A stretch of DNA of 21,635 nt from a virus: the IMG/VR virus record IMGVR_UViG_3300033149_000056, positions 1 to 21,635 of that record. One strand, 5' to 3'. This document shows positions 14,757-20,674 of the stretch, in pieces; within the stretch, counting starts at the first letter, position 1; each line of letters begins with the position of its first letter. Under the pieces are notes generated by a model. That model saw only the letters and a program-made list of their open reading frames with translations, searched no databases and had not been told where the DNA came from. The position numbers and the translations under genes are program-made.

Positions 14757-15149
14757 ATGGCGAAAAAAACCAAAAGACAAAGGCTTGTAGCAAAACTTGA
14801 TAAGGTTTTTAGTATATATATAAGGCGTAGATATGCTAAGAATGATATTGCTGAATGCTTTACTTGTGGTAAGCAAGACCATTGGAAGAAACTACAAAAC
14901 GGACATTTTCAATCACGTAAACACTATGCGACTAGATGGCACGAAGATAACTGTCAGGTTCAGTGTTCGGGCTGTAATGTTTTTAGATACGGCGAACAAT
15001 ATAAATTTGCTAAGAACCTAGATAAAATAAAAGAGGGATTAGCAGATGAAATGTATATAGAATCTAAAAAGACCGTTAAGTACGATAATATAGATTTAGA
15101 AATGTTAATAACTAAGTATCAAGAATTGATTGATGAACTAGATAAATAA
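14757..15149 (+). CDS. ninG: NinG-like recombination nuclease
   Basis: The protein has 130 residues and matches the phage lambda NinG (Rap) family. It shows ECFTCGK (Cys34, Cys37), KLQNGHFQSRKHYATRW (His50 in NGH), DNCQVQCSGCN (Cys66, Cys70, Cys73) and FRYGEQYKF. The cysteines probably hold zinc in an HNH-like fold. Lambda Rap is a structure-specific endonuclease that cuts branched recombination intermediates such as D-loops and Holliday junctions. It seems to form its own transcription unit, with a promoter region upstream and a terminator 54 bases downstream, between the late and early operons. Confidence 0.85.
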   Translation: MAKKTKRQRLVAKLDKVFSIYIRRRYAKNDIAECFTCGKQDHWKKLQNGHFQSRKHYATRWHEDNCQVQCSGCNVFRYGEQYKFAKNLDKIKEGLADEMYIESKKTVKYDNIDLEMLITKYQELIDELDK

Positions 15150-15159
15150 GTTATATTTG
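15130..15159 (+). promoter_or_regulatory. Host-type promoter behind ninG
   Basis: TTG (15130-15132) stands 19 bases before TATATTTG (15152-15159), a full TAnnTTTG match followed by TATA. It overlaps the end of ninG. The transcript would run into the terminator at 15203 after about 65 bases. Confidence 0.45.
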
Positions 15160-15162
15160 TAT

Positions 15163-15230
15163 AGTCTTTGTTTTTTGTTTTAGACTGCTAACTAGTCAAA
15201 TTAAGCCACCTCAAAAGGGTGGTTTTTTTT
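15163..15230 (+). ncRNA. Candidate short RNA (~65 nt) with competing hairpins
   Basis: It lies between a -7 box and a strong terminator. AGACT (15182-15186) can pair upstream with AGTCT (15163-15167), or its GACT can pair downstream with AGTC (15194-15197) around a seven-base loop. No ORF is present. The RNA is inferred only from promoter, hairpins and terminator; the region may simply be ninG 3' end. Confidence 0.3.
15203..15230 (+). terminator. Rho-independent terminator downstream of ninG
   Basis: AAGCCACC (15203-15210) pairs with GGTGGTTT (15218-15225), with one G-T pair, around a seven-base loop, and the T run continues to 15230. Confidence 0.85.
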
Positions 15231-15257
15231 GTTTTTAGAAAAAAAGTTTGTTTATAA

Positions 15258-15290
15258 TTTGTATATATCAATTTTATTTCGTTAAATTTG
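15258..15290 (+). promoter_or_regulatory. Host-type promoter of the replication/recombination operon
   Basis: TTTG (15258-15261) is followed after 21 bases by TAAATTTG (15283-15290), both full matches to the Bacteroidota -33/-7 pattern. Transcription would start near 15297, leaving a ~20-base A-rich leader before the ATG at 15318. TTAAATT (15282-15288) and AATTTAA (15300-15306) form an inverted repeat around the likely start, a possible operator. Confidence 0.65.
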
Positions 15291-15317
15291 TATATTATTA
15301 ATTTAAACAAAGACAAA

Positions 15318-15512
15318 ATGAATTTATTAAAAAGATTAAAACCACACTACAAAGAGTTGTTGGAGGTTAAAAATCAAAAGTACCCAACACTAGTTGGTCA
15401 AGTATCAACTATTTTAGAAAGCAATAATGATGTTTTAAACCTTAGATACGAAACCGTATTAAACTTAAACGCATTATTTAACAGCAACAGTCCATTTAAT
15501 TATTTCAATTAA
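15318..15512 (+). CDS. 64-residue first gene of the early operon, function unknown
   Basis: The protein starts MNLLKRLKPHYKELLEVKNQ. An upstream in-frame TTG at 15288 falls inside the -7 box and cannot be the start of a transcript made there, so 15318 is used. The protein is basic and helical, with no metal-binding or membrane features. Being the first gene after a clear promoter and a short leader, it should be expressed early and strongly. I do not recognise it; a small DNA-binding or host-takeover protein is possible. The stop overlaps the next ATG by one base. Confidence 0.65.
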   Translation: MNLLKRLKPHYKELLEVKNQKYPTLVGQVSTILESNNDVLNLRYETVLNLNALFNSNSPFNYFN

Positions 15513-15655
15513 TGACTTATATTGAAGATGTTAAACGGGCAGCCTCAACAGACACTATCGACTATTTAAACGCTAGAGTACAAGCGTTAGAAAATAGAGT
15601 AAATTTTTTAGAATCAATATTAGAAGTAGAATATTTAAACAACACAAATGAATAA
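15512..15655 (+). CDS. 47-residue coiled-coil protein of the early operon
   Basis: The protein has a DYLNARVQALENRVNFLESI segment with leucine/valine heptads, so a short coiled coil is likely. It overlaps the upstream stop by one base (TAATG) and the next gene by eight bases, which supports translation. I do not recognise the family. A small dimerising partner of the recombination proteins is a guess only. Confidence 0.6.
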   Translation: MTYIEDVKRAASTDTIDYLNARVQALENRVNFLESILEVEYLNNTNE

Positions 15656-16055
15656 GCAGAAATTAAAAGACTTATACGAAAAGTATAATTTAGAAAAAGA
15701 TGATTTTTTTAAACATCAACATTACACAATTATCACTAGACAGGGTATTGATAAAATACAAGCTGTTGAAAAGATATTTATTAATTACGATGTTATAAGG
15801 TGCGAACCAAACTACGCAGTATTTAAGGCTATTGCTAGTAAAGGTGCAACAACAATAGAAACCTTTGGTAGTGCTTTAAAAGGTGCTAACTATAAAGACG
15901 GTACAACTAATAGTTATTACGTTGCTGAAATGGCAGAGAAACGTTCTATGAGTAGGGCTGTTCTTAAATTAACAGGCTTCTATGAATTAGGAGTATTTGG
16001 AGAGGACGAATCCGAATCATTTAAAAGACCAAAAACAGAATTTAAAACCCTTTAA
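15648..16055 (+). CDS. Candidate Rad52-like single-strand annealing protein
   Basis: The protein has 135 residues. The region FGSALKGANY ... YYVAEMAEKRSMSRAVLKLT (about 73-110) resembles the conserved helix of Rad52/ERF-type annealing proteins, in which an AE-x-R-A-x-x-R-A pattern follows a strand-rich core. The core contains NYAVFKAIASKGATTIETFG. These proteins coat single-stranded DNA and anneal it to complementary strands during phage recombination. The gene lies 12 bases before an SSB-like gene, and a RecE-like exonuclease gene follows in the operon, which supports the call. It is short for the family, so a divergent or accessory protein remains possible. Confidence 0.5.
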   Translation: MNKQKLKDLYEKYNLEKDDFFKHQHYTIITRQGIDKIQAVEKIFINYDVIRCEPNYAVFKAIASKGATTIETFGSALKGANYKDGTTNSYYVAEMAEKRSMSRAVLKLTGFYELGVFGEDESESFKRPKTEFKTL

Positions 16056-16067
16056 TATTTATAAATA

Positions 16068-16370
16068 ATGAGTGCATTAATTAATTTTAGTTTAAACGTA
16101 GCAAAGCTACCAAAAGAGAAGTTTATCGCAGGTAAAGACGGAGCAGTCTATATTAACCTAACGATGAGTGTAAATGACGAAACAAGATACGGTAACAATA
16201 CTGGTATTTTTGTTAGTCAAACACAAAATGAACGAGAAGCTGGAAAACCAAAAACTTACTTAGGAAATGGTAAGGTTGTTTGGAACAATGGAACTATTGT
16301 GAATGCTGAAAAGCAAGAACAACAAGAGCAAGCAGCTCAAGAAGAAGAATCAGAGGGATTGCCATTTTAA
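16068..16370 (+). CDS. Single-stranded-DNA-binding-like protein with acidic tip
   Basis: The protein has 100 residues. Residues 1-80 are beta-rich (NFSLNVAKLPKEKF, VYINLTMSVNDET, TGIFVSQTQNEREAGKPKTY) and compatible with one OB-fold. A Gln/Glu linker leads to the end EEESEGLPF, which imitates the acidic Pro-Phe tip by which bacterial SSB recruits partner proteins. It would protect single-stranded DNA and bring the recombination enzymes to it. The annealing-protein candidate lies directly upstream. A strong terminator 13 bases downstream separates it from the ATPase gene. Confidence 0.65.
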   Translation: MSALINFSLNVAKLPKEKFIAGKDGAVYINLTMSVNDETRYGNNTGIFVSQTQNEREAGKPKTYLGNGKVVWNNGTIVNAEKQEQQEQAAQEEESEGLPF

Positions 16371-16382
16371 TTTTTTTTTAAG

Positions 16383-16409
16383 AAAGGGGGCTTAATTGCC
16401 CCTTTTTTT
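16383..16409 (+). terminator. Rho-independent terminator behind the SSB-like gene
   Basis: AAAGGGGGC (16383-16391) pairs with GCCCCTTTT (16398-16406), with one G-T pair, around a six-base loop, and T continues to 16409. A weak -7-like TACCTTTA at 16411-16418 follows and may restart transcription. Confidence 0.85.
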
Positions 16410-16445
16410 ATACCTTTATAAAACAAAAGACAAAACAAAATAAAT

Positions 16446-17312
16446 ATGACAGAGGAACAAACCACACAAAATATGCTAATGGAACTCATAAAAGAAGAGT
16501 GTTCAATTGACACTACCGAAGTTATGGAGTACCCACCAACTGCATTGAGTTTAGGGGAAAAAACAATACAATCAAAAGGAGGGGATATAACCTTCCCAAT
16601 ACCTATTGGAACTTATGGAAACTTTAGCTTCGTACAAGCTCCACATAAAACCAAAAAGACATTTTTTATATCTTTATTATCATCAGTATATTTAAGTGGT
16701 GGTAACAACTTTGGAGGTAAAATGATTGGACATAGAGATGATAAATGCTTAATACATTTTGATACGGAGCAAGGGCATTGGCATAGTCAAAAAGTATTTA
16801 AAAGAGTACAAGATATGTCAGGTATGAAAGACTTTGGTTGTTATCAAACATACGCTTTAAGAACTATTAGCTATAAGCAACGAATGGAGTTTATAGAATA
16901 TATACTAAAAGAAAATGGTGACAAAAATGGTCTTGTTGTTATTGATGGAATTGCTGACTTAGTTTCAGACGTTAATAATTTAGAGGAATCAAACTTATGT
17001 GTGCAAAAAATAATGGAATGGAGCGCAAAATTTAAATGCCATATAGTTACTGTAATACATAGTAATTATGGTAGCGACAAACCAACTGGACATTTAGGTA
17101 GTTTTTTAATGAAAAAAACAGAAACACAAATACAATTAGAAGCTAACACGGTTAATAAGGATTGGATAACAGTGAGTTGTAAAACTTCAAGAGGTTACTC
17201 TTTTGAAACGTTTAGCTTTAGCATAAATGAATATGGACTACCTTTTGTAGTTGGCGAGATATACGACCCATTAGAATATTATGTGCCTAAAAAATTAACA
17301 CCGAATAAATGA
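16446..17312 (+). CDS. RepA/RecA-type ATPase, probably replication helicase or loader
   Basis: The protein has 288 residues and a RecA-like core. The Walker A position is APHKTKKTFF (residues 65-74), with Lys in place of the usual Gly before the catalytic Lys-Thr. Walker B is NGLVVIDGIADL (Asp167). FDTEQGHWHS (105-114) and VTVIHSN (201-207) fit the remaining ATPase motifs. The build resembles RepA-like hexameric helicases (AAA_25) of Bacteroidota mobile elements and phages. It likely acts in phage DNA replication, as helicase or loader. The leader (AAACAAAAGACAAAAC, 16421-16436) resembles the leader before 15318. It overlaps the next gene by four bases. Confidence 0.7.
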   Translation: MTEEQTTQNMLMELIKEECSIDTTEVMEYPPTALSLGEKTIQSKGGDITFPIPIGTYGNFSFVQAPHKTKKTFFISLLSSVYLSGGNNFGGKMIGHRDDKCLIHFDTEQGHWHSQKVFKRVQDMSGMKDFGCYQTYALRTISYKQRMEFIEYILKENGDKNGLVVIDGIADLVSDVNNLEESNLCVQKIMEWSAKFKCHIVTVIHSNYGSDKPTGHLGSFLMKKTETQIQLEANTVNKDWITVSCKTSRGYSFETFSFSINEYGLPFVVGEIYDPLEYYVPKKLTPNK

Positions 17313-17800
17313 AAACACTTTTAGAACTAGCGTATGACAAACACAAAGACTGGATTAGTATCGTAAAATCATTTGGTTGCAATCCTAGTGTGGCAGAGGA
17401 TATAGTGCAGGAGATGTACATACAGTTGCACCTAGATATAAACAAGGGATTGGATTTATCATATAAAAACGATATAAACCATTATTATTGTTATAAGGTT
17501 CTAAGGGGAATTTATTGTAATATATTTAAAAAGGAATCAAAACAAATTAAACTATATTTAGAAGATATAAACGAATTAAAACAAGCGGAGGATTTAGGTA
17601 TTGATGAGGTGGAATACGCTCAACGAAAAGATAAACTTGATGGGGTGCTAGACGATATGTATTGGTATGATAGAAAAATATTTGAAATTGTCGCTAGTGG
17701 TAAATCAATAGCTGCATTAAGTAGGGAAACCAATATAAGCTACTACTCGTTATACAACACATATACAAACGCAAAGAAACATATAAAAAACAAGTTATGA
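17309..17800 (+). CDS. Sigma-factor-like protein (ECF type)
   Basis: The protein has 163 residues, close to the size of small ECF sigma factors. A region-2-like segment lies at about residues 28-70 (SVAEDIVQEMYIQLH, with the DIVQE signature at 31-35; then HYYCYKVLRGIYCNIFKKES). A region-4-like helix-turn-helix fills the last ~33 residues (SIAALSRETNISYYSLYNTY). It lacks obvious extra domains. Such a protein would join host RNA polymerase and direct it to phage promoters. It is the only transcription factor candidate in the window, which makes it the natural reader of the late element found at 2802, 4573 and 6871. A non-sigma DNA-binding protein with the same HTH is the alternative. It overlaps both neighbours by four bases (ATGA). 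Confidence 0.65.
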   Translation: MKTLLELAYDKHKDWISIVKSFGCNPSVAEDIVQEMYIQLHLDINKGLDLSYKNDINHYYCYKVLRGIYCNIFKKESKQIKLYLEDINELKQAEDLGIDEVEYAQRKDKLDGVLDDMYWYDRKIFEIVASGKSIAALSRETNISYYSLYNTYTNAKKHIKNKL

Positions 17801-18222
17801 TACAAACTTTTAAAAGAGATTTAAAAAGAGGTAAACACCACGAGAACGTTGTTTTAAATTATATTAAAGCTAAATATAAAAACGCTTATATTAAAGATGG
17901 TTATTATAAAGAATACGATATTTTTATCCCAGAGGTTAATTTTGGGGTTGAAGTCAAGTCAGATGAAAAAAGTAAATACACTAACAATATAGTTATAGAA
18001 ATAGAATTTAATAATAAACCATCAGCATTAATGACAACTAAGGCTAAGTTTTGGGTTATTTATGATGGGTATAGTTATAATTGGTTTTTAACAGATAAAA
18101 TAAAAGACTGCATAAAAGACAATAATTTAAGGTATGCAGAATTTATAGGTAAAGGAGATACTAAAAGTAAAAAAGCATATTTAATTAAAAAAGAACTTTT
18201 ATATAAATACAAAGAATTATGA
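17797..18222 (+). CDS. PD-(D/E)XK nuclease candidate, possible junction resolvase
   Basis: The protein has 141 residues, basic. A PD-(D/E)XK core is visible: GKHHENVVLNYI helix (Glu16), YDIFIPEVNFGVEVKSDEKS with Asp41, Glu52 and Lys54. The remainder is strand- and helix-rich (ALMTTKAKFWVIYDGYSYNW). Nucleases of this fold and size often cut branched DNA or nick at replication forks. Recombination genes around it support a DNA-repair or resolvase role. The precise substrate cannot be read from the sequence. It overlaps the sigma-like gene by four bases and the next small gene by four (ATGA). Confidence 0.6.
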   Translation: MIQTFKRDLKRGKHHENVVLNYIKAKYKNAYIKDGYYKEYDIFIPEVNFGVEVKSDEKSKYTNNIVIEIEFNNKPSALMTTKAKFWVIYDGYSYNWFLTDKIKDCIKDNNLRYAEFIGKGDTKSKKAYLIKKELLYKYKEL

Positions 18223-18371
18223 GATTAGGGGATTTAGTTTATTACATTACTTATTATACAGGCATACATTGGCTTGTAAAGAAGGTAAGCAACGCACTTG
18301 GAAAAGACTGTGGTTGCGACCAAAGAAGAAACGATTGGAATGATATTGATTTAGATTTATGGAACAAATAG
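18219..18371 (+). CDS. 50-residue CGC mini-protein
   Basis: The protein (MRLGDLVYYITYYTGIHWLV...) ends with GKDCGCDQRRNDWNDI. I know this pattern from many phage small proteins: a G-D start, a short TGIxxxVK helix, then the DCGC-x-x-R tail. It occurs near structural and replication genes alike, and its function is not known to me. The two cysteines could bind metal with a partner. ATGA overlap upstream and a 13-base overlap downstream support translation. Confidence 0.65.
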   Translation: MRLGDLVYYITYYTGIHWLVKKVSNALGKDCGCDQRRNDWNDIDLDLWNK

Positions 18372-18565
18372 ACAGACAACGTTGGGGTGTTTTAAAGGAA
18401 GATGTATCTCAACACCAAAAGTTATCAAAGGAAAATTACAGGTTGTTGTGTAGGTTACACGCTAAGTATTTTAATCATAAATATTATGAGCCTTGTAGTT
18501 GCCGACCTAAAGAGTTAAAACGTTGGATTGCCGACATAGATAGAATATATGATAAAGAAAATTAA
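18359..18565 (+). CDS. 68-residue basic protein with CxC motif
   Basis: The protein has a helical N-terminus (RQRWGVLKEDVSQHQKLSKE), then LCRLHAKYFNHKYYEPCSCR and a helix ending LKRWIADIDRIYDKEN. A Cys at LCRL and the CSC pair, together with His residues, could bind zinc. I recall similar short proteins in Bacteroidota phages but no function. It overlaps the gene before it by 13 bases and the nuclease gene after it by 17. Confidence 0.65.
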   Translation: MEQIDRQRWGVLKEDVSQHQKLSKENYRLLCRLHAKYFNHKYYEPCSCRPKELKRWIADIDRIYDKEN

Positions 18566-18998
18566 TCAATGGGAAAAAGCAGTTGTTTTATTATTAAACG
18601 CTGACGGATGGAATCTTGAACATACTGGCAATGGTTACGATAGTTGGGATGCTATGGGTACTACACCAAACGGTAACGAATGCGTTATAGAGATGAAGTT
18701 TCGCAAAACGTACTACAAAGAAAAGATGATTGAAAAGTTTAAATACGATAAACTAATCGACACAGGAAAGGTTGCTTTGTATTTCGTAAACGACCCAAAA
18801 GGGAATTATTTATTTTGGCTAAACGAATTAAAAAACCTCAACACAAAAGATATGTATTGCCCTGATACAACGCTTTGGACTAAGAAAAAAGTTCTTAAAC
18901 CTTGCTATTTACTTGACGAAAAACAAGCAACGGTAATAAATTTAAACGAGCAACCTAAGAAGGGAGCTTGGGATAATTACTTTAAAAACAAAAAATAA
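18549..18998 (+). CDS. Second small PD-(D/E)XK nuclease candidate
   Basis: The protein has 149 residues. Residues ~30-55 read YDSWDAMGTTP and NECVIEMKFRKTYYKEKM, with Asp34, Glu48 and Lys50 as the probable catalytic D...ExK series on adjacent strands. Then follow IDTGKVALYFVNDPKGNYLF, typical of the third and fourth strands of this fold, and a Lys-rich end. The N-terminal helix (NQWEKAVVLLLNADGW) carries a Glu that may complete the site. A role in DNA processing or as restriction-like nuclease is likely; the substrate is unknown. A promoter follows directly behind its stop. Confidence 0.6.
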   Translation: MIKKINQWEKAVVLLLNADGWNLEHTGNGYDSWDAMGTTPNGNECVIEMKFRKTYYKEKMIEKFKYDKLIDTGKVALYFVNDPKGNYLFWLNELKNLNTKDMYCPDTTLWTKKKVLKPCYLLDEKQATVINLNEQPKKGAWDNYFKNKK

Positions 18999-19008
18999 TT
19001 GTTAATAA

Positions 19009-19040
19009 TTTGTTTGTAATTAAAATAAAGTTGTATATTG
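19009..19040 (+). promoter_or_regulatory. Host-type promoter before the 63-residue gene
   Basis: Two TTTG boxes (19009-19012 and 19013-19016) precede TAAAGTTG (19026-19033) and TATATTG (19034-19040). The stretch 19026-19039 matches the promoter at 15283-15296 in 13 of 14 bases. TTTG at 19009 to TATATTG has a 21-base spacing. GTATATT is repeated at 19033 and 19043. Confidence 0.5.
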
Positions 19041-19063
19041 CGGTATATTAATAAAACAATATT

Positions 19064-19255
19064 ATGAAAAAAACAGAAATAGGACTTATCGGAAATTACT
19101 ACGGTTGTTTAAATGTAATGACCTTAGACGGAAAATTTTACTGGTGTATTGAAAATTATGATACTGACTTTGAAGATTTAGAATATTGGGAAGAAATAAA
19201 CGAGGAACTTTATAACTCAATAATAAAATTTTACAATAGCCTTGAACAATTTTAA
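19064..19255 (+). CDS. 63-residue acidic protein, function unknown
   Basis: The protein starts MKKTEIGLIGNYYGCLNVMT and is rich in Tyr, Asp and Glu (ENYDTDFEDLEYWEEINEEL). It looks like a small beta/alpha fold. I do not recognise it. It is the first gene behind a candidate promoter, and strong acidity in an early phage gene is typical of DNA mimics or inhibitors of host proteins, though that is a guess. A four-base gap leads to the membrane-protein gene. Confidence 0.6.
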   Translation: MKKTEIGLIGNYYGCLNVMTLDGKFYWCIENYDTDFEDLEYWEEINEELYNSIIKFYNSLEQF

Positions 19256-19259
19256 AATT

Positions 19260-19448
19260 ATGAAAAAAACAAAAACAGGATTACATATCCAAACACGCAA
19301 AAACAGAATAGAGGTTTACACCGAAAAGGAATTAGCTAAGAAAAGAAAAGACCTTCAAGACAAAAGAGACTTAATTGTTATGTTATTTTTTGCAGGGGTT
19401 TGTGGGTTGCTACTTTTAACTGGTTATTTTATAGGTGTTAATAGCTAA
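19260..19448 (+). CDS. 62-residue membrane protein of the early operon
   Basis: The N-terminal ~37 residues are highly basic (MKKTKTGLHIQTRKNRIEVY, then KKRKDLQDKRD). One membrane helix follows at about 38-60 (LIVMLFFAGVCGLLLLTGYF). An in-frame TTG at 19242 gives a longer version but lies in the preceding gene; the ATG at 19260 is preferred. By the positive-inside rule the N-terminus stays in the cytoplasm. Early small membrane proteins of phages often alter the host envelope or block superinfection, but nothing here shows which. It overlaps the next ATG by one base. Confidence 0.6.
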   Translation: MKKTKTGLHIQTRKNRIEVYTEKELAKKRKDLQDKRDLIVMLFFAGVCGLLLLTGYFIGVNS

Positions 19449-19828
19449 TGAATCATCTACAAAATCAATCATACAACCTTTGGTTTAACTTCCTAGCGGA
19501 TAAGATAATGGAGTGGCGAGATGCTAAACCATTAAACAATGAACTTAAAAATTGTATTAAGGGAATGAATGAGGTCGGGCAGTATGTTAATCAACTAAGG
19601 GTTGAGAATCAAGTTTTGGTTAAACGAATTAGTATGATACGAAACGATAAAAACGAAATCATACAAAGCTATAAACAACAAATACAAGAATTAGAAAACA
19701 AATTAAAACAATACAATATGGACTACATAGACGAAGCTGACGAAATAACTAGATGTTGGCATTGCGACAATGAAACAGATGGGGAAGCCTATTGCTCAAA
19801 AACCTGTAAAGATTATGACCTTGAATAA
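19448..19828 (+). CDS. Coiled-coil protein with C-terminal zinc-ribbon motif
   Basis: The protein has 126 residues. A helical N-terminus (NLWFNFLADKIMEWRDAKPL) leads to a coiled coil at about residues 45-92 (YVNQLRVENQVLVKRISMIR ... QELENKLKQY). The end has CWHCDNETDGEAYCSKTC, two CxxC-like knuckles expected to bind one zinc ion. The layout suggests an oligomeric nucleic-acid or protein-binding adaptor. I do not recognise the family. Its last 14 bases overlap the exonuclease gene. Confidence 0.6.
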   Translation: MNHLQNQSYNLWFNFLADKIMEWRDAKPLNNELKNCIKGMNEVGQYVNQLRVENQVLVKRISMIRNDKNEIIQSYKQQIQELENKLKQYNMDYIDEADEITRCWHCDNETDGEAYCSKTCKDYDLE

Positions 19829-20594
19829 AATAAAATTATTAGACGGTAAACAATACGATAGAGTTGAACTGCTAGAGCGTATGAATGACGATAGTTTTTA
19901 CTATGGAGAACTAAACAAGTTGGCGTTAAGTAGTAGTAGTCTTAAAACGCTTCTATCAAGCCCTAAGACTTATTCTTATACGCAAAAGTATGGTACACCA
20001 GAATCACAACCGTTAAGAGATGGTTGGCTGTTTCATACCGCCATATTAGAACCCGATGTATTTTCTGCACAGACATTTATTGATGTTCAATCAAAGAACA
20101 CAAAGAAGTTTAGAGAGGCTAAATTAGAGTTGGGTAGGGTATTCACTATGAAAGAAAAGAACAACGCAGAGAGGTTGGCGGATGCGTTCTATAAAAACGA
20201 ACACGCATTAAAATTAATAACTAAATGCGACTTTGAAATTCCTGCCATTGATAATGTTATGGATATGCCCTTTAGGGGTAAAGCTGATGTTCTGTCTAGT
20301 GATAGAATAGTTGATTTAAAAACAACAACAGATATCAAAGGATTTCCATACGCAGCTAAGAAATACGGTTATGATGTGCAATGTTATTTGTATTGTAATT
20401 TATTTAATAAGACACACGACCAATTTAAGTTTATCGCATTGGATAAAGGTTCATTAGATATTGGTATCTTTGACTGTTCGGAAGAGTTTTATTTCGCAGG
20501 AGAGGAAAAGGTGGAAAAAGCAATTGACTTATATAATAAGTTCTTTGTTCAAGGCTACGATTTAGATAACTACTGTTTAAGTGGGGTTCTATGA
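19815..20594 (+). CDS. RecE/YqaJ-like PD-(D/E)XK exonuclease
   Basis: The protein has 259 residues. The features fit the phage exonuclease family PF12684 (PDDEXK-like, related to RecE): the start motif ALSSSSLKTLLSSPKTY, LRDGWLFHTAILEPDVF (His74), FRGKADVL (Asp148), IVDLKTTTDI (Asp157, Lys159) and a Gln/Tyr helix with YGYDVQCYLYC. Such enzymes degrade one strand of double-stranded DNA ends so that the annealing protein can pair the exposed strand. An in-frame ATG at 19770 would overlap the zinc-ribbon gene by 59 bases; 19815 gives a 14-base overlap and matches the family start. With the annealing and SSB candidates it completes a phage recombination set. Confidence 0.75.
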   Translation: MTLNKIKLLDGKQYDRVELLERMNDDSFYYGELNKLALSSSSLKTLLSSPKTYSYTQKYGTPESQPLRDGWLFHTAILEPDVFSAQTFIDVQSKNTKKFREAKLELGRVFTMKEKNNAERLADAFYKNEHALKLITKCDFEIPAIDNVMDMPFRGKADVLSSDRIVDLKTTTDIKGFPYAAKKYGYDVQCYLYCNLFNKTHDQFKFIALDKGSLDIGIFDCSEEFYFAGEEKVEKAIDLYNKFFVQGYDLDNYCLSGVL

Positions 20595-20644
20595 TTAGAT
20601 TTGTAAATGATTTAAACATAGTCTTAGAAGCGATAAACAATTAG
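20591..20644 (+). CDS. 17-residue ORF coupled to the exonuclease stop
   Basis: The ATG overlaps the exonuclease stop as ATGA and reads MIRFVNDLNIVLEAINN before TAG. It is the only ORF in the short gap before the methyltransferase-like gene. It is helical and amphipathic. So short a frame can arise by chance; the ATGA context is the only support. Confidence 0.25.
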   Translation: MIRFVNDLNIVLEAINN

Positions 20645-20674
20645 GATTATGAAGATACAAAGGAAATAAGAAAA

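Noticed and set aside
14833-15021. Plus-strand frame of 62 residues inside ninG
   Set aside because: It is a shifted reading of the NinG gene, whose cysteine motifs are clear in the other frame.
15183-15197. tRNA-like anticodon arm (four pairs, seven-base loop)
   Set aside because: No acceptor or TpsiC arm fits around it, and the base before the would-be anticodon is C instead of the invariant T.
19770-19814. Longer start for the exonuclease gene
   Set aside because: It would add 15 residues encoded inside the zinc-ribbon gene and unlike the family N-terminus.
20646-20669. Very short frame starting with ATG before the methyltransferase-like gene
   Set aside because: It encodes only six residues and has no coupling signal.
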